Shown piece by piece: positions 17,591-28,800 of a DNA stretch of 64,000 nt; position 1 is the first letter of the stretch; each line of letters opens with the position of its first letter. Under the pieces are notes generated by a model. It saw only the letters and a program-made list of their open reading frames with translations, searched no databases and was not told the DNA's origin. Position numbers and translations under genes: made by a program. The DNA is from Carboxylicivirga sp. M1479 (GTDB lineage Bacteria; Bacteroidota; Bacteroidia; Bacteroidales; Marinilabiliaceae): assembly GCF_007097485.1 (NCBI RefSeq), contig NZ_VKDE01000031.1, positions 62,001-126,000 of the forward strand, given 5' to 3'.

Positions 17591-20572
17591 ATGCAGAACA
17601 AAGGAGCTATTAGACTTTTTGCCATATTGTTGGTGTTAGTCAGCTTATATCAATTAATGTTTACGTTCCAGACTCGTAGAGTGGAAAATGTGGCGAAAGA
17701 GATGGCAGGAGGCGATGCAGAGAAAGAATTTGCTTACCTGGATTCAATTAAAAACGAGACGGTTTATAACTTTTTATGGGTAGCCAGGAAGTATACTTAC
17801 CAAGAATGTAAAGAGCGTGAGATTAATTTCGGTCTTGACTTAAAAGGTGGTATGAACCTTATTCTTGAGGTTAAAGTGGCCGATGTTGTTAAGGCTCTTT
17901 CGAATTATAATACCGATGAAACATTCCTTAAAGCTTTAAAAGCTGCCGAGGAAGCTGAGAAGAACTCATCAGAAGATTTCATCAAATTATTCGGAAAAGC
18001 ATTTTCAGATATTGATCCGAACGCTCAGTTAGCAACCATATTCAATACAGTAGAACTTAAAGATCGTGTGAGTTACAACTCAACCAACGAAGAGGTTTTA
18101 CTTGTGATTAAAGAAGAATCAACTAGTGCGATTGATAACGCATTTAACATTCTTCGCTCACGTATTGACCGCTTTGGTGTAACACAGCCAAATATTCAAC
18201 GTCTTGAAAAAGCCGGACGTGTATTAGTTGAGTTACCTGGTGTAACTGACCCACAACGTGTTCGTAAACTACTTCAAGGAACAGCTAGTTTAGAGTTCTG
18301 GGAGACTTACGAAAATTCTGAATTGTTTGAATCATTGGTTCAGGCCGACACAAAAGTTCGTGAAATGGAAGCAGCTAAAGCTCCTGTAAGCGAAGTTGAA
18401 GAGGAAGCTGTTGAAGAGACAACTGGCGATGATACTTCTTTAGTTGATCAATTAGCAGCCGATGCTACATCAGCTGATTCTTTAGAAGCTGCAAGTGCTA
18501 CATCACTATTTACATATTTACAACCTAACCACCCTCAACAAAGAGGACCGGTTGTTGGAGTTGCATTATCTCGTGATACTGCTGAAGTAAATAGCTATTT
18601 AGCTAATCCTTCTATCAAAAGTTTATTTCCAAAGAATGCACGTTTCTTCTGGACCGTTAAGCCTATCGAAAAAGATTATTTAGTTAGTCGTTTTGGTAAT
18701 GATGTTAACGACAAAGAAACAGCATATCAGTTGGTGGCTATTAAAGTGAGTACGCACGATGGTCGTCCTCCATTAGAGGGTGATGTAATTACATCTGCTC
18801 GTAGCCAAACGAACCAAAGAGGTCAGTTTGAGGTTAGCATGAGTATGAATGCGGAAGGTGCTAAATCATGGTCTCGTTTAACGGGAGCTAATATTGACCG
18901 AAGCATTGCTGTTGTGTTAGATGGATTTGTTTATAGTTTCCCAACTGTAAATCAAAAAATCGATGGTGGACAGAGTCAAATCACAGGAAACTTTACTCCT
19001 GAAGAATCACAGGATTTAGCAAATATCTTGAAGTCAGGTAAATTACCTGCTCCAGCTCGTATTGTTGAGGATACTGTTGTTGGACCATCATTGGGTCAGG
19101 AAGCTGTTGATAGCGGTTTAACATCATTTATTTGGGCATTTATTGTTGTTCTGATTTATATGTTGTTGTACTACGGTATACGTGCTGGTTGGGTAGCCGA
19201 CTTTGCATTGGTAGCAAATATGTTCTTTATCATGGGTGTTTTAGCTTCTTTTGGAGCTGTGTTAACATTGCCAGGTATTGCAGGTATTGTTCTAACAATT
19301 GGTATGTCGGTTGATGCCAACGTACTTATTTATGAACGAATTAAGGAAGAGCTACGTTCTGGTAAAGGAATTCAGTTAGCAATTAAAGATGGTTATAGAA
19401 ATGCATTCTCTGCCATTATTGATGCCAACGTTACAACCTTCTTAACTGGTTTAATTTTATTCTTGTTCGGAACAGGTCCTATCAAAGGTTTTGCAACTAC
19501 CTTAATGATTGGTATTGCTACTTCATTCTTCTCAGCTATTTTTATTACACGATTGATTTTCGAAAAAATGTTGAGCAAGAACAAGACCTTAGTTTTTGAT
19601 ACGAAAGTTACTCGTAACTTATATAAGAACTTACATGTTCGTTTCCTTGAGAAGAAAAAATTATTCTTTATCATTTCGGCGATTGCTATTGTTGGTTCAT
19701 TAGCTTCATTAACTACACGAGGCTTAAAACAAGGAATTGATTTCACTGGAGGTCGTACATTTGTTGTACGTTTCGATGAGCAGGTGTCATCTACCGATGT
19801 ACAGGATGCCTTAACTGCCGAATTTGACGGTGCTCATGTTGAGACTAAGCAATTTGGTAACGATGGTAACCAAGTGCGTATTGCCACTAACTATATGATC
19901 GAGGAAAACTCTGAGGCGATCGATAATCAGGTGGAAGCTAAACTTTACAATAGCTTAAAGACTTTTGTTAAAGGCAACGTTACACAGGATGAATTCTTGG
20001 CTAACTACCGCATGAGTTCTCAGAAAGTAGGACCAACCATTGCCAGTGATATTAAAAAGAATGCAGGATTAGCAATTGGCTTTAGTTTACTGGTAATCTT
20101 CCTTTATATTTTAATCCGTTTCCGCAATAAAGAATATGGTTTTGGAGCATTAGCTGCCTTGGTGCATGATGTTATTATTGTACTAGGTGTATTCTCTGTT
20201 ACCTATTCATTTATGCCTTTCTCAATGGAAATTGACCAGGCTTTTATTGCTGCAATCTTAACGGTTATTGGATATTCGATTAACGATACAGTGGTTGTAT
20301 TTGACCGTATTCGTGAGTATTTTAAACTATATCCAAAACGTGCTAAAGACGAAGTGGTGGATGCTGCTCTTAACTCAACAATTAGTCGTACGGTAAATAC
20401 CTCGTTAACTACCTTTGTTGTGTTATTAGTCATCTTCCTATTTGGAGGTGAAGTAATTCGCGGATTTGTATTTGCCTTGATGGTTGGTGTACTTGTTGGT
20501 ACTTACTCATCATTGTTTATTGCAACTCCTGTTACTTTCAACTTTCTTAATAAAAAGAAGCAGAAGAAATAA
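17591..20572 (+). CDS. secDF: Protein translocase subunit SecDF (fused)
   Basis: A 993-residue fusion of SecD and SecF, the usual Bacteroidota form. The SecD half has an N-terminal helix, the FGLDLKGGMNLILEV motif near residue 80, the DRFGVTQPNIQR segment, an acidic low-complexity insert near residues 265-300, and five membrane helices with GMSVDANVLIYERIKEE. The SecF half begins near residue 700 with an N-terminal helix and GIDFTGGRTFVVRF, and carries GYSINDTVVVFDRIRE. The protein uses proton-motive force to complete Sec-dependent export from the periplasmic side. It is transcribed alone and ends at a strong terminator. Confidence 0.97.
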   Translation: MQNKGAIRLFAILLVLVSLYQLMFTFQTRRVENVAKEMAGGDAEKEFAYLDSIKNETVYNFLWVARKYTYQECKEREINFGLDLKGGMNLILEVKVADVVKALSNYNTDETFLKALKAAEEAEKNSSEDFIKLFGKAFSDIDPNAQLATIFNTVELKDRVSYNSTNEEVLLVIKEESTSAIDNAFNILRSRIDRFGVTQPNIQRLEKAGRVLVELPGVTDPQRVRKLLQGTASLEFWETYENSELFESLVQADTKVREMEAAKAPVSEVEEEAVEETTGDDTSLVDQLAADATSADSLEAASATSLFTYLQPNHPQQRGPVVGVALSRDTAEVNSYLANPSIKSLFPKNARFFWTVKPIEKDYLVSRFGNDVNDKETAYQLVAIKVSTHDGRPPLEGDVITSARSQTNQRGQFEVSMSMNAEGAKSWSRLTGANIDRSIAVVLDGFVYSFPTVNQKIDGGQSQITGNFTPEESQDLANILKSGKLPAPARIVEDTVVGPSLGQEAVDSGLTSFIWAFIVVLIYMLLYYGIRAGWVADFALVANMFFIMGVLASFGAVLTLPGIAGIVLTIGMSVDANVLIYERIKEELRSGKGIQLAIKDGYRNAFSAIIDANVTTFLTGLILFLFGTGPIKGFATTLMIGIATSFFSAIFITRLIFEKMLSKNKTLVFDTKVTRNLYKNLHVRFLEKKKLFFIISAIAIVGSLASLTTRGLKQGIDFTGGRTFVVRFDEQVSSTDVQDALTAEFDGAHVETKQFGNDGNQVRIATNYMIEENSEAIDNQVEAKLYNSLKTFVKGNVTQDEFLANYRMSSQKVGPTIASDIKKNAGLAIGFSLLVIFLYILIRFRNKEYGFGALAALVHDVIIVLGVFSVTYSFMPFSMEIDQAFIAAILTVIGYSINDTVVVFDRIREYFKLYPKRAKDEVVDAALNSTISRTVNTSLTTFVVLLVIFLFGGEVIRGFVFALMVGVLVGTYSSLFIATPVTFNFLNKKKQKK

Positions 20573-20586
20573 TTAATTGATACGAT

Positions 20587-20627
20587 AAAAGAAAAGCTCC
20601 ATGATTTGATCATGGAGCTTTTCTTTT
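20587..20627 (+). terminator. Rho-independent terminator after secDF
   Basis: A perfect 18-bp inverted repeat (AAAAGAAAAGCTCCATGA / TCATGGAGCTTTTCTTTT) with a five-base loop and T-rich right arm, 14 bases after the secDF stop. Confidence 0.92.
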
Positions 20628-20648
20628 ATAATGATGCCGCTATTTTAT

Positions 20649-20656
20649 TATCTTTG
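20649..20656 (+). promoter_or_regulatory. Candidate -7 box for the tatA operon
   Basis: TATCTTTG fits TAnnTTTG and lies 18 bases upstream of the tatA start, directly after the secDF terminator where a new promoter is expected. No matching -33 TTTG was found at the usual spacing. Confidence 0.35.
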
Positions 20657-20674
20657 AACTTGAAAATATTGATT

Positions 20675-21064
20675 ATGGATACGATTCTTTTTATTTCTGG
20701 TGGTGAGGTTATTATTGTCGTACTTGTTGTCTTATTATTATTTGGAGCAAAGAGTATTCCTGATGTCGCACGTATGTTAGGTAAAGGAATGAATGAATTT
20801 AGGCGTGCTTCAGACGAGATTAAGCAAGAGTTTCGTAATAATACCAGTGACATTACAGATGTGGTTAAGGAGACAAGAGCTGAATTAAACAGTGAAATTG
20901 AAGCTGTAAGTGATGCGGTTAATGAGGATGTTGATGTCAATGATCCGTATGGCTTATCTGAAGAGGAAAATAAAGACCAAGAAAAGTCTCCTGAGAAAGA
21001 TGGTGAAGTGCCTCCGATTAAAAAAGACGGACCCATTTCACGCGAAGACATAATCGATTCATAA
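20675..21064 (+). CDS. tatA: Twin-arginine translocase subunit TatA/TatB family
   Basis: About 129 residues from the ATG at 20675 (MDTILFISGGEVIIV). The open frame extends upstream to 20606, inside the secDF terminator, so that start is rejected. It has the TatA plan: a short N-terminal membrane helix (to about residue 22), the LLFGAKSIPDVARMLGKGMNEFRRA amphipathic helix with its FG...P motif, and a long acidic, disordered C-terminal tail. TatA forms the pore for folded Tat substrates. TatC is not in the window. It leads a run of closely packed genes. Confidence 0.92.
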   Translation: MDTILFISGGEVIIVVLVVLLLFGAKSIPDVARMLGKGMNEFRRASDEIKQEFRNNTSDITDVVKETRAELNSEIEAVSDAVNEDVDVNDPYGLSEEENKDQEKSPEKDGEVPPIKKDGPISREDIIDS

Positions 21065-21074
21065 AACATATTTT

Positions 21075-22007
21075 ATGCCCCCAATTTTATATTTATTAGC
21101 CGGATTCGTTCTTTTATTTTTTAGTGGAGACTGGCTGGTAAAGTCGAGCGTTCAATTAGCCAGACACTTTAAGGTATCTACTTTGGTAATTGGAATTACT
21201 GTTGTTGCTTTTGGAACATCGGCACCAGAGCTCTTAGTTAGTTTAAGAGCTGTTTTTGATGGTGCAGCCGATATTTCAGTGGGAAATGTAGTGGGCTCTA
21301 ATATTGCCAACATTGCCTTGGTTTTAGGGCTTGTATCAATTGTTTATCCTGTAAAGGTTAAAAAGAAAGCGATTTGGTTTGATTGGATGGTTATGATGCT
21401 GGCAACTATTGGTTTGATGCTAGCGAGTCGTAACAATCAATTAAGTACCCTTGAGGGTATTGTCTTTCTCGTTATGCTTGCTATTTATATTCTGTGGGCT
21501 GTTTATAGTAGTCGTAAGAATAACAAAGCTCAGGAGACAATAGTATTACCAAGTATGTCTTTACTTAAAACAATTGGCTTATTTGTGTTAGCGGCTGCAG
21601 GTCTTTATTTTGGAGCCGATTGGTTAGTTGTTGGCGCTAAGGATGTAGCCTCTAAGTTAGGTGTTAGTGAAAGAGTAATTGGTATATCAGTTGTGGCCAT
21701 TGGAACCAGTGTGCCAGAGTTAGCAACGTCGTTAATGGCGGCTATTAAAAAAGAAAGTGATATTTCAATTGGTAATATTATAGGATCAAATATTTTTAAT
21801 GTTTGGGCTGTGCTGGGTATTACTTCTTCAATTAAACCCATAAGCGTTAATGCCTCTATGGTTAATGTTGACTATTGGTGGATGTTCGCTATCGCAGTCT
21901 TGTTATTGATAGTTATTTTGCCTTTATCAAGAGGTGTTGTAACACGTTGGAAAGGAATGATTCTTCTATCAATATATATCTTTTACATTTATTTATTATT
22001 TGTGTAG
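21075..22007 (+). CDS. Calcium/sodium antiporter, CaCA family (YrbG-like)
   Basis: A 310-residue membrane protein with about ten helices arranged as two inverted repeats. Each repeat carries the CaCA alpha motif: [13 protein letters not shown] with [16 protein letters not shown] in the first half, and [14 protein letters not shown] with [16 protein letters not shown] in the second. These Glu and Asn residues bind the transported ions. The family exchanges Ca2+ for Na+ (or K+) across the inner membrane. It sits 10 bases after tatA and two bases before lolD. Confidence 0.95.
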   Translation: MPPILYLLAGFVLLFFSGDWLVKSSVQLARHFKVSTLVIGITVVAFGTSAPELLVSLRAVFDGAADISVGNVVGSNIANIALVLGLVSIVYPVKVKKKAIWFDWMVMMLATIGLMLASRNNQLSTLEGIVFLVMLAIYILWAVYSSRKNNKAQETIVLPSMSLLKTIGLFVLAAAGLYFGADWLVVGAKDVASKLGVSERVIGISVVAIGTSVPELATSLMAAIKKESDISIGNIIGSNIFNVWAVLGITSSIKPISVNASMVNVDYWWMFAIAVLLLIVILPLSRGVVTRWKGMILLSIYIFYIYLLFV

Positions 22008-22009
22008 AT

Positions 22010-22660
22010 ATGATTAGGTGTAAGCAAATAAGAAAAAGCTACGGAAATTTAGAAGTTCTAAAAGGCATTGATTTACATGTAGAGGCCGGTGAAGTGGTTT
22101 CTATTGTGGGAGCTAGTGGTGCCGGAAAAACCACACTGCTACAAATTCTGGGGACTTTAGATAAGCCATCGGCAGGTGAGGTTTTTATCGATGGGATTAA
22201 TTTAAGTTCGCTGCAAGGGAAAGACTTGGCTCATTTTAGAAATACTAAAATTGGATTTGTATTTCAATTTCATCAGCTACTACCTGAGTTTACAGCACTT
22301 GAAAATGCGATGATGCCTGCGTTAATTAATGGCATGTCAAAAGCTGAATCTGAAAAGCGAGCTAAAGAATTGTTGACTTTCTTGAGTTTAGAAGAGCGCT
22401 ATGATCATAAACCTGCGGAATTGAGCGGAGGCGAAAAACAAAGAGTGGCCGTTGCCAGAGCTTTGATAAATAAACCAGCAGTAATTTTTGCCGACGAACC
22501 TTCTGGAAATTTGGATTCGCATAGTCAGGAGGAACTGCAAAAGTTATTTTTTGATTTGCGTAAGGCCTTTAATCAGACCTTTGTAATTGTTACGCACGAT
22601 TACCATTTAGCAAAAATGTGCGACCGCATGATAGAGATGAAAGATGGCTTAATTAACTAA
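22010..22660 (+). CDS. lolD: LolD-like ABC ATPase
   Basis: A 216-residue ATP-binding protein. The frame is open upstream to 21875 inside the antiporter gene, but the ATG at 22010 ([17 protein letters not shown]) is the usual start. Walker [12 protein letters not shown]-loop [21 protein letters not shown] (the [10 protein letters not shown] string is typical of LolD), intact signature [15 protein letters not shown], Walker [13 protein letters not shown] and H-loop VTHD are present. LolD powers LolCE to release lipoproteins from the inner membrane. The permease is not adjacent, which is normal in Bacteroidota. Confidence 0.9.
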   Translation: MIRCKQIRKSYGNLEVLKGIDLHVEAGEVVSIVGASGAGKTTLLQILGTLDKPSAGEVFIDGINLSSLQGKDLAHFRNTKIGFVFQFHQLLPEFTALENAMMPALINGMSKAESEKRAKELLTFLSLEERYDHKPAELSGGEKQRVAVARALINKPAVIFADEPSGNLDSHSQEELQKLFFDLRKAFNQTFVIVTHDYHLAKMCDRMIEMKDGLIN

Positions 22661-22668
22661 GCGTAGCT

Positions 22669-23433
22669 ATGCAAATAGAGGAAATTAAGATCTTTCTTGA
22701 TGAGAAGGTAAAAAAATATAATCAACCGGCATTTATCGCTGATGATCCAATTTCTATTCCGCACTTATTTTCTAAAAAAGAAGATATTGAAATTGCTGCT
22801 TTTATGGTTGCAACCATAGCTTGGGGGCGGCGAGATTTAATATTGAAGAGTGCTTCCAATCTAATGCGTATCCTAAAGCATCAGCCATATGATTTTTTGA
22901 TAAATGCTGATGAGCATGATTGGATGGAACTTGAAAACTTCTACTATCGTACCTTTTCAGCTGTTGATGGCACCTACTTTCTGAAAGCCTTACGTCGTAT
23001 TTATTTGGAACATGGCGGCCTTGAATCTTTATTCATGGATGGCTACCAAAATGGCGGTTTGAAGTATGCTATAAGTCATTTTCGCGATGTGTTTTTAAGC
23101 TTTGATGCTCCTCAGCGTACACATAAACATGTGGCCAATGTAAAAAAGGGATCTTCTGCAAAACGCATAAACATGTTTCTTAGGTGGATGGTTCGTAACG
23201 ATAATAAAGGCGTTGATTTTGGTCTTTGGAAAGGGATTTCAGCAGCTGATTTGTTGTTGCCACTCGATCTTCATACCGGAAATGTATCTCGTCACTTAGG
23301 GATTCTTACTAGAAAGCAGAACGATATGAAAGCTGTGGAGGAGGTGATGGAAACCTTAAGAATTTTTGATCCCCTTGATCCTGTAAAATACGATTTTGCA
23401 TTATTTAGTCTGGGTGTAAACGAACAGTTTTAA
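22669..23433 (+). CDS. DUF2400 / TIGR02757 family protein
   Basis: A 254-residue soluble protein matching TIGR02757: ADDPISIPHLFSKKEDIEIAAF, WGRRDLILKSASNLM, SSAKRINMFLRWMVR and LLLPLDLHTGNVSRHLGIL. The last segment resembles the helix-hairpin-helix glycosylase signature (P.D.H..R....LG), so a role in DNA base repair has been suggested for the family, but it is unproven. It lies eight bases after lolD and abuts the next gene without any gap. Confidence 0.85.
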   Translation: MQIEEIKIFLDEKVKKYNQPAFIADDPISIPHLFSKKEDIEIAAFMVATIAWGRRDLILKSASNLMRILKHQPYDFLINADEHDWMELENFYYRTFSAVDGTYFLKALRRIYLEHGGLESLFMDGYQNGGLKYAISHFRDVFLSFDAPQRTHKHVANVKKGSSAKRINMFLRWMVRNDNKGVDFGLWKGISAADLLLPLDLHTGNVSRHLGILTRKQNDMKAVEEVMETLRIFDPLDPVKYDFALFSLGVNEQF

Positions 23434-24153
23434 ATGTCTAATACGTTTTTTCAATTCAAGAAGTTTATCGTGCACCAGGATAAAACCGCTATGAAAGTAG
23501 GTACTGACGGTGTGTTATTGGGGGCCTGGGCAGATGTAGCCAATAGTCAAACGATTTTAGATATTGGTACAGGAACTGGGCTTATTGCTTTAATGCTTGC
23601 TCAACGTAATATAGGTGCAAAAATAAAATCCATTGATATCGAAGACGCTGCCGTTGATCAGGCTAAACAAAATTTTTTGGAGTCTGAATGGAGTCAACGA
23701 TTATCCGTTTCTCATTCCTCGCTCCAGGACTTTGTACTTCATGAAGAATCAAAGTTTGACCATATAGTTTGTAACCCTCCTTACTTTAATAATTCATTAA
23801 AAAGTACGAATGATGCACGCTCTATGGCGCGACATACCGATAGTCTTTCCTACAGAGAATTACTTCAAAATAGCTTTAATCTTCTTAATGGAAGTGGACG
23901 GTTTTCACTAGTTTTACCGTTCTCATCTGAAAAAGAGTTTACCGCACTAGCAATTGAGATAGGTTTTCATGTAAGTCGAATCAATCGCATTAAACCAACA
24001 CCAACAAAAGGTTTTGTAAGGTGCCTGATTGAGCTCTCGAAGCAAGCTACAGATACTGTGTTAATTGAAGAAATGATTATTGAAGATAAAGGCCGTCATT
24101 GTTATTCTGATCGTTACATTGAATTAACTAAAGATTTCTATCTGAAAATGTAG
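23434..24153 (+). CDS. trmN6: tRNA1(Val) (adenine(37)-N6)-methyltransferase
   Basis: A 239-residue SAM-dependent N6-adenine methyltransferase of the YfiC/TrmN6 family. It opens with the family string FQFKKFIVHQDKTAMKVGTDGVLLGAW, has motif I LDIGTGTGLIALMLAQR, and catalytic motif IV NPPYF. It methylates A37 of tRNA-Val. The start codon immediately follows the stop of the DUF2400 gene, indicating translational coupling. It is the last gene of the run beginning at tatA. Confidence 0.92.
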   Translation: MSNTFFQFKKFIVHQDKTAMKVGTDGVLLGAWADVANSQTILDIGTGTGLIALMLAQRNIGAKIKSIDIEDAAVDQAKQNFLESEWSQRLSVSHSSLQDFVLHEESKFDHIVCNPPYFNNSLKSTNDARSMARHTDSLSYRELLQNSFNLLNGSGRFSLVLPFSSEKEFTALAIEIGFHVSRINRIKPTPTKGFVRCLIELSKQATDTVLIEEMIIEDKGRHCYSDRYIELTKDFYLKM

Positions 24154-24518
24154 TGGTTCACTAACTCCGCGTAGTTTTAATAATCTATCAGTGCAATATC
24201 TGGTTTTAAATTGATTGGCCTTTGGTATAATTAATAGTACTGTGCCTATCACTATTCTTAAAAACTTGGTTTTTATTTGTTGGAATTTACTAATTCCCGA
24301 ATTATGTCTTTGATGCCTCAGTGAGCTAATCGACAGAAAATGAATATTGTTCAAATTATCGATTGTATTTGAAACAAATTAAGGTAGAAACAGTAGAAAA
24401 ACATATGATGATATGGGCTATTGTTTAACAAGAGCTTAATATGGACAATGGCTTGGTGATGTGCCTATGTGAGGTAATTAAATTAAAATCACTATTTTAG
24501 CCATGGAAAGGATAAAGA
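24154..24518. other. 365-bp gap with no recognised feature
   Basis: AT-rich spacer between trmN6 and the sigma factor gene. No frame, strong hairpin or repeat was recognised. Just before the downstream start, GGAAAGGAT could act as a ribosome-binding site. Confidence 0.5.
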
Positions 24519-25094
24519 ATGTTAGGAAAGAAGTATACAGATAATGAGTTGTTGGATGCAGTGTATGCCAGAGATAGCAAGCTAATTAAGTATGTTATGA
24601 AATTAGTCTGGAATCAAGTATGCTCAACTGTTGTTAATAATAGTGGTAATAAAGAAGATGCCATGCAAATTATGCAGGACGCCTTTATTGCTATATACTC
24701 AAAAAAAGAAAAGCCAATTTTAACGAGTAAATTCTCAACATATTTCTTGTCGGTTTGTACTAATTTATGGAATTATGAATTACGTAAGCGACAGGTTACA
24801 CCTGCTTATCAAACACTGAATGATGAGATACCTGAATTAGAAAGTGAAATTCACGAGAAGGAGCTTTTTGAAAAGAGAAGACAATTGTACTTAAAGTATT
24901 ACCACAAAATTCAGAAGGTTTGCCAAGATGTGTTACGTTTGGTATCTATTGGTTTTACAAATGAGCACATTGCTACTGAATTGGCATTTAGTTCCGTTGC
25001 ATATACCAAGAATAGAAAGTCGATGTGTAACAAGAAATTATTGGAAATGATTAAATCTGACCCGGAATATAAAAAGTTGAAGTATGGATTATAA
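24519..25094 (+). CDS. RNA polymerase sigma-70 family (ECF-type) sigma factor
   Basis: A 191-residue ECF-size sigma factor. Region 2 is visible as NKEDAMQIMQDAFIAIYSK and the FSTYFLSVCTNLWNYELRKR helix (core-binding and -10 recognition). Region 4 is the C-terminal CQDVLRLVSIGFTNEHIATEL and AYTKNRKSMCNKKLLEMI helix-turn-helix. An AAAGGAT ribosome-binding site lies near the start. The next gene overlaps by 11 bases and has the layout of an anti-sigma factor. In Bacteroidota, sigma factors of this type often sit beside TPR-CHAT proteins, as here. Confidence 0.88.
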   Translation: MLGKKYTDNELLDAVYARDSKLIKYVMKLVWNQVCSTVVNNSGNKEDAMQIMQDAFIAIYSKKEKPILTSKFSTYFLSVCTNLWNYELRKRQVTPAYQTLNDEIPELESEIHEKELFEKRRQLYLKYYHKIQKVCQDVLRLVSIGFTNEHIATELAFSSVAYTKNRKSMCNKKLLEMIKSDPEYKKLKYGL

Positions 25095-25821
25095 CAAAAA
25101 AATATTGCAATTTTTTACGAATGAACTTGACCCTCTTCAAAGTCAAGAATTAAAGGTGGAGATGGCCAACGATGCCAACGTGGAGGAGGATATGAAGTTG
25201 CAGCAAGAGGTTTTATTTGCCATAGCTAATCAGCAAGATGATAATAGTGATTTTAGACAACAGCTTGAGGAAATAGGGAATGAGTTTTTAGAAGAGGAAG
25301 AAAAACCCAAGCATTCGTTTACAATTAACTATTGGCTTGCAGCAGCATCAGTTGTGGTGGTAATGGGCCTTGGTAGTTATTTAGGATTACTAAAGAATGA
25401 TAATTACTCAGGTAACCAGGCTTTTGTTGAGTATTATGCGCCCTATGGAACTGATATGACCGTGAGGGGAACTGAGCAAGTAAGTAATTTCGACAAGGCT
25501 TTTGAGTTATATCAATCTGGTGATATGAGCAGAGCTATTGAATCGTTTAATGATTTAGCCGATGAAAATGAGGAGTTGGTAGGCTATTTCAAAGGCTTGT
25601 GCTATATTGAGTTAGGTGAAATTGAAAAGGCCAAGACTCAGTTGGCTGCAGCACAAAAAATAGCAATCTTCTACGAAGATCAGATTAATTGGTACCTGGC
25701 GCTTTGTCATGTTAAACAAGAAGAGCAGCAAGCTGCTGAACTTCTATTGACTCAAATACTAACATCAGGTAATCAATATTCAAGCAAAGCTAAAGAATTA
25801 CTAGAAAAGCTGGATCTTTAA
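25084..25821 (+). CDS. Membrane TPR protein, probable anti-sigma factor
   Basis: A 245-residue protein that overlaps the sigma factor by 11 bases. The N-terminal 80 residues form a soluble acidic helical domain (ILQFFTNELDPLQSQELKVEM, similar to anti-sigma N-termini). One membrane helix follows (INYWLAAASVVVVMGLGSYLGLL, about residues 81-100), then a periplasmic domain with about three TPR units (FELYQSGDMSRAIESF, FKGLCYIELGEIEKAK, WYLALCHVKQEEQQAAELL). The topology suits sequestering the sigma factor inside and sensing through the TPRs outside. No zinc-binding anti-sigma motif was seen. Its stop codon overlaps the stop of the convergent CHAT gene within a TTAA. Confidence 0.75.
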   Translation: MDYNKKILQFFTNELDPLQSQELKVEMANDANVEEDMKLQQEVLFAIANQQDDNSDFRQQLEEIGNEFLEEEEKPKHSFTINYWLAAASVVVVMGLGSYLGLLKNDNYSGNQAFVEYYAPYGTDMTVRGTEQVSNFDKAFELYQSGDMSRAIESFNDLADENEELVGYFKGLCYIELGEIEKAKTQLAAAQKIAIFYEDQINWYLALCHVKQEEQQAAELLLTQILTSGNQYSSKAKELLEKLDL

Positions 25822-28800
25822 TGCTTTCGCTTTCGATCGTATAAGAATAATAGTATAACCGATAACATAGCAAATGCCAAGAGGTAAACAAAAATACCTT
25901 TTGGCATTTTTTGTTGAATAGGGCTTGTGTTTCCTGCTAAAATATAATTGGCCCAGTAGTATGGATGCGATTTAATGCCATCAGCTTGGGATATGTAGGC
26001 AAGTTTGCTGGCTTGAAGTGCCTTGTTCTTAGTTAAGCCTGTTTCTAGTTGTGCATAAAGTCGTTCTGTAATATCCGCTCCGCTTTGATCATTAACTGGC
26101 CATAAGGTCATTATTTGCGACTCAACACCCGCGTATGTAAAAGCCCGGGCAATACTTAATAAACCTTCACCTTTTCGTTGGTTACCATAACCGGTACTAC
26201 AGGCACTAAGTATGGCTAATGGTGATTTAATACTGTAATTGTATAATTCTCTTGCTTTAAAACTACCTGAAATACTATCTTCACTTGCAAAAACCAGTTG
26301 AGAGTTAAAGGGTTGAATTTCGTTGTTTAGGGTATGCATAGCAAGGTGTAGAATTGCATTTTTCTGCATGTTATCTATAAAGTTGCGCTTATTGGCTGTT
26401 GGGCCAATAAAAGCCTTGGTAGTGAATGATTTCTTTATCGACTTAATTTCTTTTTTAGCTCCAGATAATGGCATTAACAAAGAATCTAAGTGAAGAGATG
26501 TGCTTGTTTGGATGGAGTCGCTTGATAGCTTACCGTAATATTGAGGGGCGAATGCAATTACCTTTGAAAAGGTGGCAGGCTCTGATGCTTCATCATTAAA
26601 AAGCGCAGTGTTGTACAAATAGCTAATAGCTTGCTTTTTTATTAGCCAGGGATAATTTTTAAAGCGTGGTTTCTGTTTTGAGCAATCTTTGGTTAAAAGA
26701 ACTTCAAAAGGTAAATAAGAAAGAACGCCATGTGGCACAATTATAAGTTCTTTATCGTCAGTCAAAGGTTCAGTCTTATCAAAAAGAAGTGTGTATAGTT
26801 TGTAAGATGCATTTGCAAATGCTTGCATGTGCTCCAAACCATGTTGACCAATAAAAGGTGTTGATATTTCTTCTGTAACAAGCTCCATCGCCTTGTTAAA
26901 TTCATCACCGATTGGGATGATGTCAAATTGATAGTCAAACTTATTGATCGTACATCTGAACAACTCTTCCTCAGTTTGGTAGTAGTCAATCACAACCTGG
27001 TTCTCTTTTAGGCGTTGCTGAATTTTCTCAATAGTTGGAAATGGATTAATTGAATTGTCGTATTTCGAACTCGGGTACTGGCCCTCAATTAGCTTATTCA
27101 AACTATCTATTTTAGCCATATTTTCATTCATCTGTGAACTGAAATAGCTAACGGTACTACTATCTGCGTTATTTGAAAATACGGCTTCATTGTACCTAAT
27201 TTCGTATCTGTCGTACTGCTCTTTAAATTGATTGATTGCATTAATGAGTTCGATGGGAACCCCGGAATTAAGTTTGTATTGTTTCTCTGCTACGCCTTGT
27301 GTAAGGGCATGTGCTTTGCTCGATTGAATGTTTTCATAAATTTTATGGATGTACTTATCGCCTCCCAGCTTATTATATAGCGCCATATTTATTCTGGTGC
27401 TTAGGAGTGTAAAATCGTAGAATTGCTCACCACTTACTAGGCGGTCACGATCATAAGTTTGTTTGTTTCTAAATCTTTGAAGGCTCGCATTTGCAATATC
27501 TAAAATCTTTTCAGATTCTTGAAGTAGCTCTAAGTCGCCATTTTGTTTGTACCAGCGATATTGGTTTTGGGCCAGCTTCATATTAATGTTCCGATACAAG
27601 ATGCCAGTTTTGGTATCGTGGATATTGGAGTTTTTATCGTACAAGTATGGGTATAGGTTTCTCAAATTGGAATTGGCCTCAGTAAGTAAACGATAGGCTT
27701 TGTTATATTTCTTGGTTTGGCTATAGCAAATAGCTTGTTCGTATTGATTGTCAATTTTTAGGTATGGAGTGTAATTCTTGTCCTTATTTAAAATATCTGC
27801 AATGTTTTCGAGGTGGTAAAGTGCTTGAGTATACTGCTCTAACTCCAGGTAGGAGAGAGCTATTGTATTTTCAAAAACGCGTTTGCTTTCTTTGGTGCTT
27901 GAATATTTGTCGAAGGTGTATTTGGCTGAATCAATGTACAGGTATGCCATTTCATCGAGCTGTAATTTAGCTGACATTTTTGCCATAAAAGTATAGGCGG
28001 TTAAAAGTGATCTTTTGTTATTATTTTTACTTTCTTCTATATCTCGCTTGGCATAGTACCACATTTTATCGTATTGCTGCAGGTCGTAATAGCAATTGGC
28101 CAAAGTGTTGATAGCATAGCTTCGGACAGATGTGGAGCTCTGATTCAGTTTTGTTATGGATAGAACTCTGGTCGACAGGTGAATGGCTTTGGTGTAGTTT
28201 TTCTGATTTCTCGCATGTTTTGCAAGACCATTGAGTAGACTTACGTATTCATTGATGAAGTGTTGGCTCTTAATGAGGTAAAAATGTTCCAGATCATCAA
28301 TGTATTTTTCTGCCTTGTTATTCATGCCCATGTGGTAAAGTAAATCGACGTAATTACCTATTAGGCCATGGTTGTTGATGTTAACGCTTTGGTTAAAAGG
28401 TTGTGAAAGTGCTTCCTGAAATAGGTGGTAAGCTTTTTCATTTTGTTTAAACTTGTTATAAAGTTGTGTGGCGTAGACGTTAACAGAGATGTTGTAGTTT
28501 GCGTAATTGTGATTTGTTGACAGGTTATTCTTTTCTAATTCATAGGATTTAATCACGTATATTAAACGTTTTTGCTGATTGCCTTCATTTCCATATACAA
28601 CACTTAGGTTGTGGTAGATTTTTGACCTGACCGAATCGTGTAGAAACTCTGAATTATTTTCTTCTAGCAAAGAGGTGAGAATAACTTTTGCTTCATTGTG
28701 TTTTTTGATGGGTATGGATAAACTGCCTATGTATAACGAGATGTATTGACGGAATAGTGGTGAGTACATTTCAGCGTCAAATTCATTTATAAATTGGTAA

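Noticed and set aside
20606-20674. Longer start for the TatA gene
   Set aside because: It would begin inside the secDF terminator and put 23 extra residues before the conserved membrane helix.
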